A DNA stretch of 64,000 nt, taken from assembly GCA_004794785.1 (NCBI GenBank), contig SJOL01006503.1, positions 233,769-297,768 on the forward strand, in the 5' to 3' direction. The translations under genes were made by a program, and so were the position numbers. Source of the DNA: Opisthorchis felineus. Lineage: Eukaryota; Platyhelminthes; Trematoda; Opisthorchiida; Opisthorchiidae. Below, piece after piece: positions 42,800-53,511 of the stretch. The notes below the pieces were generated by a model. The model was not told where the DNA came from. It saw only the letters and a program-made list of their open reading frames with translations, and made no database searches. Every line of letters begins with the position of its first letter. Within the stretch, counting starts at the first letter, position 1.

Positions 42800-45700
42800 G
42801 TATCTCAGCTACCTAAAAAAGCAAACGATACTGTAAATAGCCTTTGCAGCAAACTCGTACAAATTCTCTAAAATATCTTTGGATTTATTCCATCATACTG
42901 GAAGGTAAACCAACCCGTACACTGCTATCCTGGCTTACGTGTGCGGTAGAACTGGACAGTCGAAAGCAGGCAAAAACTCGGGGGGGGGATTTTAAAAGCG
43001 CCGTCAACCACATTTCTTGTGGTGCGTTCGATTTTCCAAAAGCTCCCTCTGACAATATTCATCCTTCCTTAGCGTCACACCACTGTTTTCCTCCTAAAAT
43101 GCTGCTCTTATTGTACAGCACGGTTATCGGTCAAGATCTGTCTTACCCATCGGTTAAATTTATCATGTAAGAGGTTACTTAAAACTTAAACCTGTTTTAA
43201 GTAAGGGACAGTGATTCATCCATGGAGTCTGATCGCGTGGCGGATCTGCGGATATTTTCTCTTAAAACCAAACGAATGTTACGCAGGCTAGTAAGCGGGT
43301 ACATGTTTGAACATAAGACAAAAATTGATATGTACGCTGAATATATCAGGGACTATTGATTCTGATTTGTTTGAACCGACCTTTCTCATGTGCTTGACCT
43401 CACCTACCAATTTCCACATAGACACGCACCACGGAGTCACTTCTTCCAAGTTAGTTCAGCGTGGCATCGCCTGTATCCATGCAATATGCATATTTACACA
43501 ATATTGGTATGCAGCACTGCGCTCGGTTTCTTTTTATTATGTCCTGGATGCTTGCTACCGTGTCCATATATTACCGCCGTCAGTCTTCAGTGCGTTACAG
43601 TGACACAGTAGTAGTACACCATAGTACACCGCTTAAGAAAGCTTCTTTTCCAGAGTCCCTGCAGTGTATTACTCAAACGGATAGAGGCCCTGTTCTTTTG
43701 GATTATGACGATCCTTGAAAGCAGATGGATACACCGTTAGGCTCAGCTGCCCTTCCGGTGAGTCAGGCTAAACTACGGTGGGATGTGAAAATCCTGGTAG
43801 CCTGATCAAACTTTTGCCCTTATATAACCTTGCAAGTTTCAAACATCTCAAGTCATTGGAAAGATAAAAATTCAACCTAACCAAGATGTGTATGATTGCC
43901 GAAATTCCCCGCGGAACCTCTATAGTGCCGCCGATAGAGCTGTACAGAATGTACATGGCCGATTCCAGACCAGTTTTCGGGAGATAACAGGCATTCAGGC
44001 TTACCAGAGACCACAGAACTCGGAGTATATACTAAGGTTATTTTTGCAGGTTGGCCAGACGCCTTCTTTCGAATAGAGTTAACACATAGCGTCTCTCGGC
44101 TGTTTATACCAATTTATCATTCATGCCCACGTACATAAAGCAAAAGGACATCAAGAAAAACTATATCTGCGTATGAGGCGTTATACCCGGTACTCTTTGC
44201 GACAACCTGTGCACGCAACAAGTACTAGTATTAGATGGTTCGTCTGCAGGAAAATTGCCACTCTAGGTGAAGCAGGTTACTTGCCCAGGCAACAGATTTG
44301 TGTCGGATCTTTCCTATGATCAAATGGGGCTGCAAGCACCATTCCAAACGAGCTACGACAAAAATCAGGCAGATAGCTGGGGAAACAAAATGGGTTCTTG
44401 CATCACAGCTGCAGCCGTAAGCGCCAACATCTTTTACACTATTAAGACCTCTGCTCTATGTACAATATTGGCTCAAGTAGGCGAGGAGGCCAGACTGAAA
44501 ACCGCAGGCTATGCACAACCCTGAATTCAAGAAAACAGATTGAACGAAAGCCTTGAAGACGATGAAAGATGACACGGGCGGCGTGTATCCAAACCGAGTT
44601 ATGCAATCCAAGCGGTAGAAAGGCCACCATGGCGGATCATTGCCTCAGTATCGTAAATTCGGAACATTCCTAATGGAATTTAAAAACGCGCTGCACAGGG
44701 AACATTTTTGTTTGCTGAATGTATATGAAAGTTTAAATCGTCGCTTCCAGGTACGTCTGGTGATAAAGTACATAAGCAGCGTGGTGTAATAACGAAATAA
44801 CGGAGAGCTTGCTCTGCACCAACTGACCACCGCAAATGTTGCATCAGTCCCGCAACCGCGGAATGCGACTGGGGTGGTAATCTAACCCTCGTCAAATTAT
44901 CAGAAGCAAGCTTCCTATACTCGGATGTCCCTCAAAACTTAGGCTCAAACCTTTGGCATATCGAAACCTGTGAGGGTGAACAAGCGTAGATCTTGGCTTA
45001 TTGGCCCAGGCCGATGGCGCCAGCCATCAATCGCAGGTTCAAAATACCGGGCTGGCGTGAGACTAGTGGTCACCTGGATCAACTTCTGGTGTGTTGACGG
45101 ATATGGGCTGAAGAGTGAGCTGAAACTTCGGATGACGGCGTCACAGAAATCTCAGGAAGTCGGTAAATTCTGCCGGACATGCTGCCTACAGATCCAGAAG
45201 AGAGACGTTGGGGTATTCTTCTGATTGCAACTCACTACAAGCATTAAGTACAACAGACAATGATCACTTAAAAACATACTTCTTATGCTATTTGAACTTC
45301 AGATTCCAATAAGATCTCTGACAAAGTTAGCCGTGTGCAAAAACCATCTTCTTAAAATTGCGAGAAATTTTTGCCGCACAAAATCGACTTAACCAGGATA
45401 CAATTATTGTGATCCCTTTAGAGTGTTCCAATGATGGGGAGCTCACTGGGTACTGGGGGCTCCCTAAATGCTGCATCCCATCACACTTTTAAAAGTAATA
45501 AAAAAAATCAGCCCTTAATAAGGACGTGACCAGGCTGTCTGGATGAAGGCTGGTCAACAACCGCCGCGCGTTAGATCCTGTGAAAACAGGGATTCCGAAT
45601 GATTCCAAATGGCTGTACACGCCTCAGTCACTGAGTGATGGTGCTACATCCCCGTGACGCTTTAGTTAAGCTTGAGCACTTCATAAGTGTAGAAGGAACT

Positions 45701-46727
45701 GTTGGAACACTGATGCTATAACGTCACTAATACGAGCGTCTGAACTAACCCGGCCGGCAACTGCCATTACCAGCTGCTTTGATGCCCAATGACACATGTT
45801 GAAAACACATATTTTGTAACCTACGGAGAAGCCTGGTGTTGCTACGTAGATGCTCCCATTCGGTTGATAGGCAGAATGAAAAGGTGACAAAACAGGGACC
45901 TACTTTAGAATAAGTTCTGGGCACTAGAGATGTGTGCAGTGCACGGCTGTAAGGCAAGTTTCGAATGGGATGGGGCGGATGCTCGGGGATTATTAGTTGG
46001 GACCGCAAAGGCACGCCTGCCACAATCCTGTTGTAATCGCAAGCCGAATTTGACTTTGTTCAAGCTAATTCTTACCTTCAGCAAGCCGCCAGCGATATAA
46101 AGGATTGAAACGAATAACCCACGCTTACCAAATCAGTGGTAACAAGTATTCTGCAAGCTTATTAACCAAGCTTACGCTCAAACTCAGAACGCATTAGGCC
46201 TGTGCTTAACCCAAGGTTCCAGAGCCCAGAGAAAGCCGGATAATTTATTCAGGGAGACCCAAAGTTGTTATATTCCCTGGAATAAGTCGGCATTGCTACA
46301 CATTACTTCCACCCCCTCCGAATTCAGCCATTAACTCGACCAATATAGTGGGATTTCGGAACTGGGGATCTCCCTGGATTTGAAAGAATTTGTGATTAGC
46401 CTTGCTTATCAGAAAAATGGTAGTAACGTCGTCTCTAATTACGGGACAATAATTCTTACATCTTTCTTACCAAATAAGACGGGACGTATCCTAGGAAAAG
46501 GCCAACAAGCAAGACTCCATTAGTAAATCAGCGCAAAATTGTTAGAAAACGCCCATATTCATCCAAACAACCCTGTTACCAAAACGGAATACAAGGTTCA
46601 CGGATTCACGGATTGATACACAGGATCGAGGCTTTTGCCCAAGTTTCCCAGGTCGGTTTCGTTCCTGCCGTTCAGCGGCTGTCTTTCACCTGAAAAGCAC
46701 AAGCGGAAAAGGGTGTAGCGCTGCTCT
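42800..46727. other. Mixed sequence, no supported gene
   Basis: Open segments include 44970-45224 plus (84 codons, GC-rich codons; GLKSELKLRMTASQKSQEVG) and 43307-43603 plus. A run of nine G is at 42980-42988. No family is recognised. The downstream flank of the LINE fragment (46.1-46.7 kb) shows nothing further. Confidence 0.5.
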
Positions 46728-47790
46728 TTAAGTTCTCAGCGCGGGGCAGTATGTTTGCCAGCACGAGGACTCGCATAGAAAAGTGTCTAATAGTGCTTTG
46801 AACTGGGTTCTAGAAGGAGCGTGGACAACTGTCGGAGGAAGGTTATTCCACGCAGCTACTNNNNNNNNNNNNNNNNNNNNNNNNNNNNNNNNNNNNNNNN
46901 NNNNNNNNNNNNNNNNNNNNNNNNNNNNNNNNNNNNNNNNNNNNNNNNNNNNNNNNNNNNNNNNNNNNNNNNNNNNNNNNNNNNNNNNNNNNNNNNNNNN
47001 NNNNNNNNNNNNNNNNNNNNNNNNNNNNNNNNNNNNNNNNNNNNNNNNNNNNNNNNNNNNNNNNNNNNNNNNNNNNNNNNNNNNNNNNNNNNNNNNNNNN
47101 NNNNNNNNNNNNNNNNNNNNNNNNNNNNNNNNNNNNNNNNNNNNNNNNNNNNNNNNNNNNNNNNNNNNNNNNNNNNNNNNNNNNNNNNAAGCAGTCTCAC
47201 GTAGGCCCCACAGAGCATTTGGAAGTCCATGCGAGCAATACGGGAGAAGGTGCGCCTAATCATCCGTGGAACGTTGAATGCCTTTTGGGCCGATTTCTCA
47301 TGGTGCAGTGAGAAGGACATGCTTGAGGAGAGCCAGGTACCCAAATCCTTTTTGGTATCTATATTCGTGATGTCTTCTGGTCCATTCTCACCATGGTCCA
47401 CTCTCACCATGAAGAGCTTCCGCATCAACAAGCTGTCGGTTACCTCTGCTCGTATACAGCTTACGCCAAAAACCATGGAATGCGCAAGGTGGATACAAAT
47501 TGTAGAGAAATTGCATCTCGGTGAATGGGTCTATGTCTGGGCTAGGACACTTCTGTATTGATGCACTTCACCCATCATTTCCTGGGACAATTTTGTTCTC
47601 ATTCTCCATTTTCCATCCGGAGTGACACTGAAAGAACCCACGCCACATCTTTTCAGAGGATGTAAAGGGTGCGATTAACCCATCCATATAAAGGATCCCA
47701 AACGTCCTCTGGTGGCCCGCGAGCCTTAATTGTGATTTACCGATGAATCCACAGAAATACTGTAGTCCCGCAGACAAACCGTGAGACATA
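46728..47790 (-). mobile_element. Jockey/CR1-like LINE RT fragment, split by an assembly gap
   Basis: Degenerate LINE coding fragment on the minus strand. From 47476 down to 47189 the frame reads a thumb-type segment: [20 protein letters not shown], then [16 protein letters not shown] and [12 protein letters not shown], matching the 'DLG ... IRRTF ... VRPLLE' pattern of jockey/CR1-type RTs. On the other side of the N run the strand reads VAAWNNLPPTVVHAPSRTQF then KALLDTFL, the usual C-terminal end, stopping at TAA 46728-46730. Upstream, around 47640-47720, a decayed motif B to C stretch (GHQRTFG, then LYMDGLIAPFTSS) resembles QGSVLG...YINDL, but the FADD box is not readable. The two halves are in different frames across the stated gap length. 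It is clearly another family from the LINE at the right edge. Confidence 0.85.
46861..47188. other. Assembly gap (328 N)
   Basis: A run of 328 undetermined bases lying inside the LINE RT fragment. The coding frames on the two sides differ by one, so either the gap size is not exact or the hidden sequence carries an indel. In related elements roughly 110 residues separate the VRPLLE-like and AWNxLP motifs, so the estimated gap length is about right. Confidence 0.99.
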
Positions 47791-49505
47791 CTACTAAAAT
47801 AGCCAAGAAATGAACCAGCGTTAATTGACTCGTATTCTACCGGCTGTGGGCCTCGAGGGCCAGAATGCTGGTGATTTCAAACCTGGTGTCTGGCGCCATA
47901 TTTACAGCTACAGCTGTAAATAGGACTTCTTCCGTTGTGCCTGTTGGAACATTCCAGATATTCGGAATGCGGGGAGATGTGAACTTCCCAGTGTTTTCCA
48001 GTGACCATGAACTCTATAGCTTCAAAATCACCTCTTTAAAATGTGTAAGAGGAGGTCCCTTAAAAGCGGCGGCAAGTCATAAACTGTTCGAATACTTCAA
48101 TGGCTGTCGCTGTATTAGCCACACACGCTGACAACTACGAACCGAGGCTACGTGCCCGCTCCCTGGGGCCTTCCTGGAAAGAACTACATCGTCCTACTCT
48201 GTGGACCGCTGTTTGCGCTTCAGTAGTTAACACGGTGTTCAGCTTGTGAGTGGCAGAAATCTGGTAAATCGAACGGAGTTGTTCGTCACGTTGACCATAG
48301 CTGTAGTCTAGCTTTCTTTGCCATCATGGAAGGAAGGATGTATTGAAACTCAGCTGAAAATTTAGCCTACCGCCGGGACACTGAGAGATACAACTCTAGC
48401 TTTCGGTGCAAAAGGCCAGACAATCGCCGTCCTATAATTTAATATCCTGTAGTTTGGACTCTCGCTCATCTAGTCGGTCCCCATTTCGACCAATCCGGGC
48501 TTACATCCACTAGTCGGTAGGTGAATTTCCGTACCCTTATCAAATCGATCCGGCATTCGGCTATCCGGGAAGATCCAGCTCTGGGCTGGCTGAAATCCTT
48601 GCAGCAGTCAATTAGCGAAGTTCAGGTCATCGTCATTTCGATGTGACATATCAAAGTGCAAACTAAGCCAGGCTGTTTGTACGAATTTCCGTATATGGAA
48701 GACGAACAATGGATATAGTCTACCTTTTGAAAATTGCAGACGTTTAGAAGAGTGTTCAAAGGAAAAGATCCATAGATCTGGCTAAACACAAGCTGCCCCT
48801 GACCGGTCACTTTGTCGGGGAGAAGTCGTGTCTAAGCAGCATTAAGTGTCTTCTGTACAAAAGTACAGCCGTTATATGGAGGTCAGAGAGCGTAAATGTA
48901 CTACTTAGAACGCCGCACAGTGTACGCAAAACGGAACTGAATTCTCGAAAACTACGACATTTGCAAGGTTGCCACTTCCTAGTAAAGAATGTCTATGTTT
49001 AACAAATTGTTCTGCAAAGTATGTGCATGGGTGATTTGTTTGAGTGAGATTTCTTAATGTCGTCAATCACCACCGGTTGTGAAGACAGTGCCTAATGTAA
49101 TAATATATCTCGATTCGCAGGGAAACGTAAATCGTTTACAATGGACGGATGTCGCACGTAGTTCTGTAGCTGAAATACTTCAGTGAGCTTTATAGAATCT
49201 GCATTGCGCTTGTGAACGCAAACTTGTGCGGAAGTGCTACCTCTGTGAAAAATATTTGCCATTTATATCTGCTTGACCGGGAGAATATCAAATTACGGGT
49301 CCTGCGACCCCGATAATTGCTATTTTGAGATTTCATCGCGGCAGATGCATTCATTATACTCTGCTAACTTATGCAAATTTGGAAGAACATACGGCTTGCA
49401 GACGTTGACGACCTATGCACTTGAGTTAGGTTTGGTAGTAAACTACAGCCGATTTCTCCACTGTAACCCGCAAGACATGCCAAGACCAGCATGTCGTCGG
49501 TCACA
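47791..49505. other. Sequence upstream of a LINE fragment, unassigned
   Basis: This may hold more of the 46.7-47.8 kb LINE on the minus strand, but no endonuclease or RT motif is readable. A plus-strand frame 47865-48131 (88 codons) is open without a recognisable product. Confidence 0.45.
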
Positions 49506-49572
49506 GTAGACAGCTGAAAGAAGCTAGCTGACGCGCACGACTAACATGCGGTTAGGGGAAAATGGTGCCTAG
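49506..49572 (+). repeat. Repeat G, single diverged unit
   Basis: Contains GACAGCTGAAAGAAGCTAGC, then ACGACTAACATGCGGTTAGG, matching the G units at 56229-56438. It stands immediately before a copy of repeat C. Upstream (about 49390-49480) the plus strand reads LQTLTTYALELGLVVNYSR, faintly like the post-YADD part of an RTE RT. This is weak. Confidence 0.6.
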
Positions 49573-49742
49573 ACGCCTGATACCCATGGTACCCATGATG
49601 AGGAAGGTGTGGCGCTTGTATCTACAGGCCAGGTATTAGTTAGTTTAAAAAACGTGCTCACAACGGCTTGTCGCGTGCGTTCTATCGACATTTACTACAT
49701 ATGGAAAGCGTCGAAACAACGCTATCTGCTGCTACCAGGAGA
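49573..49742. repeat. Repeat C, copy 1
   Basis: About 170 bases collinear with 57932-58105. Shared blocks are CTACAGGCCAG-TATTAGTT, TTGTCGCGTG, ATTTACT-CAT and GCGTCGAAAC followed by GCTATCTGCT. Function and orientation are unknown. It lies between repeat G and an R tail, as does the other copy. Confidence 0.75.
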
Positions 49743-50193
49743 AGCATACGTGGCTATAGTGACCTTCTCCTGACTGCAGCACAAGCACGCGTCCGGGCTC
49801 TTGAAGTTTCGCCAGGACCGAAGGCATATCACCTGTCACAATTAAACTCAGCTGCGAGGCACCCACTCAACAGAGCTGGTCGACACTTCCGGCGGTGATT
49901 GCATATACCCTGAGAGGCAAGGATCTTGACAAATTCATCGGACAAAAACTGCCACACTTCACACGACGGCGTTCGATACTTCATCAGATGCCTGCGGGTA
50001 CCCGACGCCTCTTCGGTTAGCCGCTGATTTCGCAAAAGCCAATGATACAAACACTAAGACCTTTACGGTTGTGTTCGAGGTAATAAGAAGTGACTGAGAG
50101 ACGGTTCCCCTGCCTCTTTGGACAAAAACGAACTGGACGGCTAATGCTTCGCGCACTGTTTGTTAATAGCAAATGCCTCAGTTAAATAATGAC
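49743..50193. other. Unassigned sequence between repeat C and an R tail
   Basis: No match to the corresponding interval 58106-58446 is seen. Short frames occur only. Confidence 0.5.
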
Positions 50194-50510
50194 AATAATA
50201 ATAATGTTTATTCCCAACTAGTTGGGCAGTATTTTATGCAGACGCGGTCACCCCTAAACCGGTACGGGCAGGAAGCAGAGCTACTACTGCTTTTCAGTTT
50301 TGGGGAATATATCGAGCTGAATCAAGGTCAGATCGTTAGGATATGAAGGTGGCGGGCAAAGACAAAACGAGGGACAGTAAAACAAGGGGTATCCTGCCAG
50401 ACACATGACATGAAACCTCCAAAATGCGGAAAATGAGGAACCAAAACAATGGATCTGATGAAGCACCGGATTTGGCGCGAAAAAGCCGCCGCTCACTAGA
50501 AACACACAAA
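50194..50510 (-). mobile_element. Repeat R, short 3' copy with tail
   Basis: A 5'-truncated minus-strand R copy. The tail is an (ATA)n tract at 50194-50204 next to GTTTATTCCCAACTAG. The stretch 50300-50390 (TGGGGAATATAT, GGTGGCGGGCAAA, ACGAGGGACAG) matches copy 2 at 58700-58790. The spacing between tail and this stretch is shorter than in copy 2, indicating an internal deletion of roughly 150 bases. Confidence 0.7.
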
Positions 50511-51589
50511 TTATTTTCGCCGAAACTATAAGGTTTTCGAAGTTGTGAATTTAACGTATAGTTAGTCCAATCCATTTGCACCTTTCGGTGCTATTTCGCT
50601 CACAGTAGTTTGTGTAAATGGGCGAAATTTTAAGGTCGAGGACCATCACCAATTCGCATTTTGTTACCGGTTTGCGAGAGGTAAAACACAAAATTGCACT
50701 TTAGCGTATCTTGGCATTCTTCGGCGTTCTTTAAGAACGAAATAAGATCTGCAGAATATCCAATGCAAATTCCACCCAAAGAGATCGGTCATCGACTTTT
50801 GTTTGCTTCCGACTCCTCAGATTTAATAGATGAGATGATTTTGTTCAGTGAACATCGTCACGACACACTTTCCTATGGAGCTCAGCTTTCATTGAGTAGA
50901 ACTCTGTTGGACAGCTGCATGAATTGTACAGTGGCAATGCGAGAGACATCGCTGTGGATAATCCCCTTTCCCTGATATGCATAACTAGTATGTGGACAAT
51001 ACAGCATCACGAGATTGCTGCAGGTAAATTACCAGCACGCTGATGTCATTCTTATTAGGAATATTACGCTCCATAGGTGAAATAGGTCACAAAGAGCAAA
51101 TATAATAGTGGCAACTAAGGGCATCCATTGACGGTCACCATGATAACGAAGGCCTTTTTCACTCACTTCTGCGACTTATCGTAACTGCTGGGTCCATGTC
51201 TATGTGCGACGCTGATTATGAGGCCTCACCTACGCATGGCAACTTTATCCAGTGGCCAACCATTCACATAAACCTGATCTAACGGCGACCGACGGACGTC
51301 ATACTCATAACTGTACGCGATGCCACTTATCTTTGCTACATATAGTAAACACCAGGCCCGTATCCATTCGGGCAGGCAAAAACAAGGCTCCAACTATGCG
51401 TGATAGCCTAATCTCACGTGAGCTTTATAAACCGCCCGTTTTCGGCTGCACATGGCACGCTTGTACGCGTCAGTGATCAACAGATCAGCTGATTCGCACG
51501 TTCATTGGCTCTTCTGGTTTGGCTAAGCGCATCAGGCTATCAGGCGGCTATCCAGACTCGGGTTCACGGTATTAGGAAGGCATTAAGAA
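50511..51589. other. Unassigned sequence between R copies
   Basis: Two modest frames occur on the plus strand (50694-50975 and 51252-51476). The second contains TDGRHTHNCTRCHLSLLHI, with a CxxC and two His, vaguely zinc-finger-like but too short to call. Confidence 0.45.
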
Positions 51590-52151
51590 GGCTGTGGTCC
51601 GCAACAATTAGTAAACTCAACCCGTGCTTCACCGCTAGTCTACTAAGTACAACTCTGCCCCTATCCAGTCCCATTTAATCATTTGTTGTCCCCACCCTAA
51701 TCGTGATAAACGTTGAGCTTCCCTTTTTATTAATGCACATTATCCTATCCGATGTCTCCTCAAACTCACCAAGCTTTACTGATCTAGGCTAGAAAAATGC
51801 CTGCGATCTTACATCGGCTTTGTTCTAACTCTGCGGACTTCCTCGGCCAACCAGAAATATCCCGCTGCTCACAGAATTGCACATCCCAGGCCAATCACCT
51901 TAAGCATGACGTCCGTTAAGGGGCTGTCCAGAAACCAAAGTATGTCAGTGCAATGATGGCACGGCACTGTCATAACCAGTTTGATAGCACACCCGCAACT
52001 ATTCCCTTCTTTCTCTTGACCGTACCCAATCGCCCACTTGTTCCATTACCTGCAACTACAAGAAAAACTCATGCTTTATTCCGACTGTGACCTTATGATC
52101 TTGCCTGGCGGTATGCCACCCACCAGTTGTGAATAAACATTATTATTATAA
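51590..52151 (+). mobile_element. Repeat R, internally deleted copy with 3' tail, plus orientation
   Basis: An R copy in the opposite orientation. Its parts match the reverse complement of copy 1 at about 54540-54300, then 54200-53950, and then jump to the tail-proximal part seen in copy 2 near 58550-58490. It ends GAATAAACATTATTATTATA at 52132-52151. Relative to the long copies it lacks about 130 bases near 51790 and roughly 0.8-0.9 kb near 52060. It is therefore a short deletion derivative of about 560 bases that keeps the 3' end. Confidence 0.75.
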
Positions 52152-52594
52152 CTTTACACTTTGTGAGTGCAAAGTGCATACCAAAGGACGGCATGACTTT
52201 GGTCAGTTCACCCAAAAACACCTGCGCCGTTTCCTCCCCTTCGAAGAGGCGAACGGTGTCTGCATATTCCAGATCGACAAGATGGTCGTCAGAAGATATT
52301 TGAAAACCGGGGTTGAAAAGACATTTCAGCGTTATCTCATTATCTCATCTCATCTTTCATCTCTGCCTTCTGCAATGCAGGAAGGGAAAACTAAAATGGA
52401 AGCAACCTTTGTCGGACGCCTGCTTTTTCGGCCTGAGCTTGCCCTGGTTTTAGGATTTATCCCGGGTATTCCCCCTATGAATCGAAAAATTCATTGATAG
52501 CAGAGCAAACATTCTAAGAGACTCACTGAATACACGCGGTATGAAGCCTCAGAGGCAACTTGGTTTGCAAAGCTCCAGGCTTTGCTTTAGACTG
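52152..52594. other. Spacer between inverted R ends
   Basis: A 443-base spacer, with a plus-strand frame open from 52129 to 52497 (122 codons; FGQFTQKHLRRFLPFEEANG, VRRYLKTGVEKTFQRYLIIS). A TCTCAT-rich low-complexity patch is at about 52335-52360. No product is recognised. Confidence 0.5.
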
Positions 52595-52690
52595 TAATAA
52601 TAATAATAATAATAATGTTTATTCCCAACTGGTGGGTGGCATACCGTCAGGCATGATCACCATTCTGAGGCACCATTCTGAGGTCACGTC
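52595..52690 (-). mobile_element. Repeat R, 3' end fragment with (TTA)n tail
   Basis: A tail-proximal piece of R on the minus strand: an (ATA)n tract at 52595-52616, then TTTATTCCCAACTGGTGGG and the GGCATACCGTCAGGCATGAT block. It ends in a 13-base tandem duplication of CACCATTCTGAGG (52658-52670 and 52671-52683). It is inverted relative to the plus-strand tail at 52088-52151, making a near-perfect inverted pair. Confidence 0.75.
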
Positions 52691-52739
52691 GTACAAACAC
52701 GCCAGAACATCATACACTCACGTTTTTTCCCTGATCTCA

Positions 52740-52875
52740 TGTCCCTGTAACCTCCGGGCAACCTTAGTTGTGCACAATTAAGCCATGTACAGGGCTGTCC
52801 ACGAACCCAAGTACGGCGTCGCGATGACGGTACCGCGACTACCACACCCAGTCTGATGGCTTGCCCGTAGTTCAA
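52740..52875 (+). repeat. Diverged internal fragment of repeat R, plus orientation
   Basis: The GGGCTGTCCACGAACCCAAG stretch (52794-52813), followed by a GATGACGGTACCGCGAC segment and CCCAGTCTGATGGC, corresponds to the plus-strand R segment at 51920-51990 (GGGGCTGTCCAGAAACCAAA then GATGGCACGGCACTG and CCAGTTTGATAGC). Its orientation is opposite to the tail fragment just upstream, so the neighbourhood is rearranged or nested. Confidence 0.5.
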
Positions 52876-53511
52876 CATATCCCTAATATTTCCGGACAGA
52901 TCGTTACATGCGCCCACAAGGCCGTCCCAATAAGTTAAACTGGTTCCCAGAACTTCAAAGAGCTGGCCTACCTATTGTACTGTCTGCTTGTTCTGCCCAT
53001 AAACCCCCTAATTCTTTCAACGGCAACATAAAGATATCAGTATACCGTTGAAGATAGCTCCTTGCCGTGCACACGGTGTAGCGCGTGGTGACCCTCATGA
53101 AAAAACCAGCTTACTACTTGTGACGAATTCCTTGGACGCCTGCCGCAACGATAGAAAATTTCCCCTACACCTTACGAATAGCTGGTCCATTTTGACTTGG
53201 CGGGAACATGGAGGGCATAGTTTTTGTTCATGTAGATTTGAGATTATTTCCAAATCCAATACAGAAGGAAACATGCGAAGAAACCGGCTTTTCCACAAAA
53301 TTTCCCACCGTATTTACCAAACACCACGCGAAGCCAGTGTCAGCCACTAAAATATGAATTCCGCGCCCATAATGGGTCATGAGTACATTTAAACAACTTC
53401 CAACAAAACTGCGGCCACATGGGGAGATCTTGAGGGCTTGAATGAATGCCATCAAATGCTTAAACCTTACGTTAAAGTTTCCCTCCTCCGAACTATGGTT
53501 TCAGAGAATTT

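Noticed and set aside
44987..45055. tRNA-like A box (TGGCTTATTGG) and B box (GGTTCAAAATA) 42 bases apart, suggesting a tRNA or SINE head
   Set aside because: The T-stem does not pair (GCAGG against TACCG), the acceptor ends do not match, and no second copy was seen.
46783..47259. Long plus-strand frame through the N run
   Set aside because: Undetermined bases create an artificial open frame. The real coding strand here is minus.
51252..51476. Zinc-finger-like CxxC...H pattern
   Set aside because: There is only one short, imperfect motif in a 74-codon frame with no repetition.
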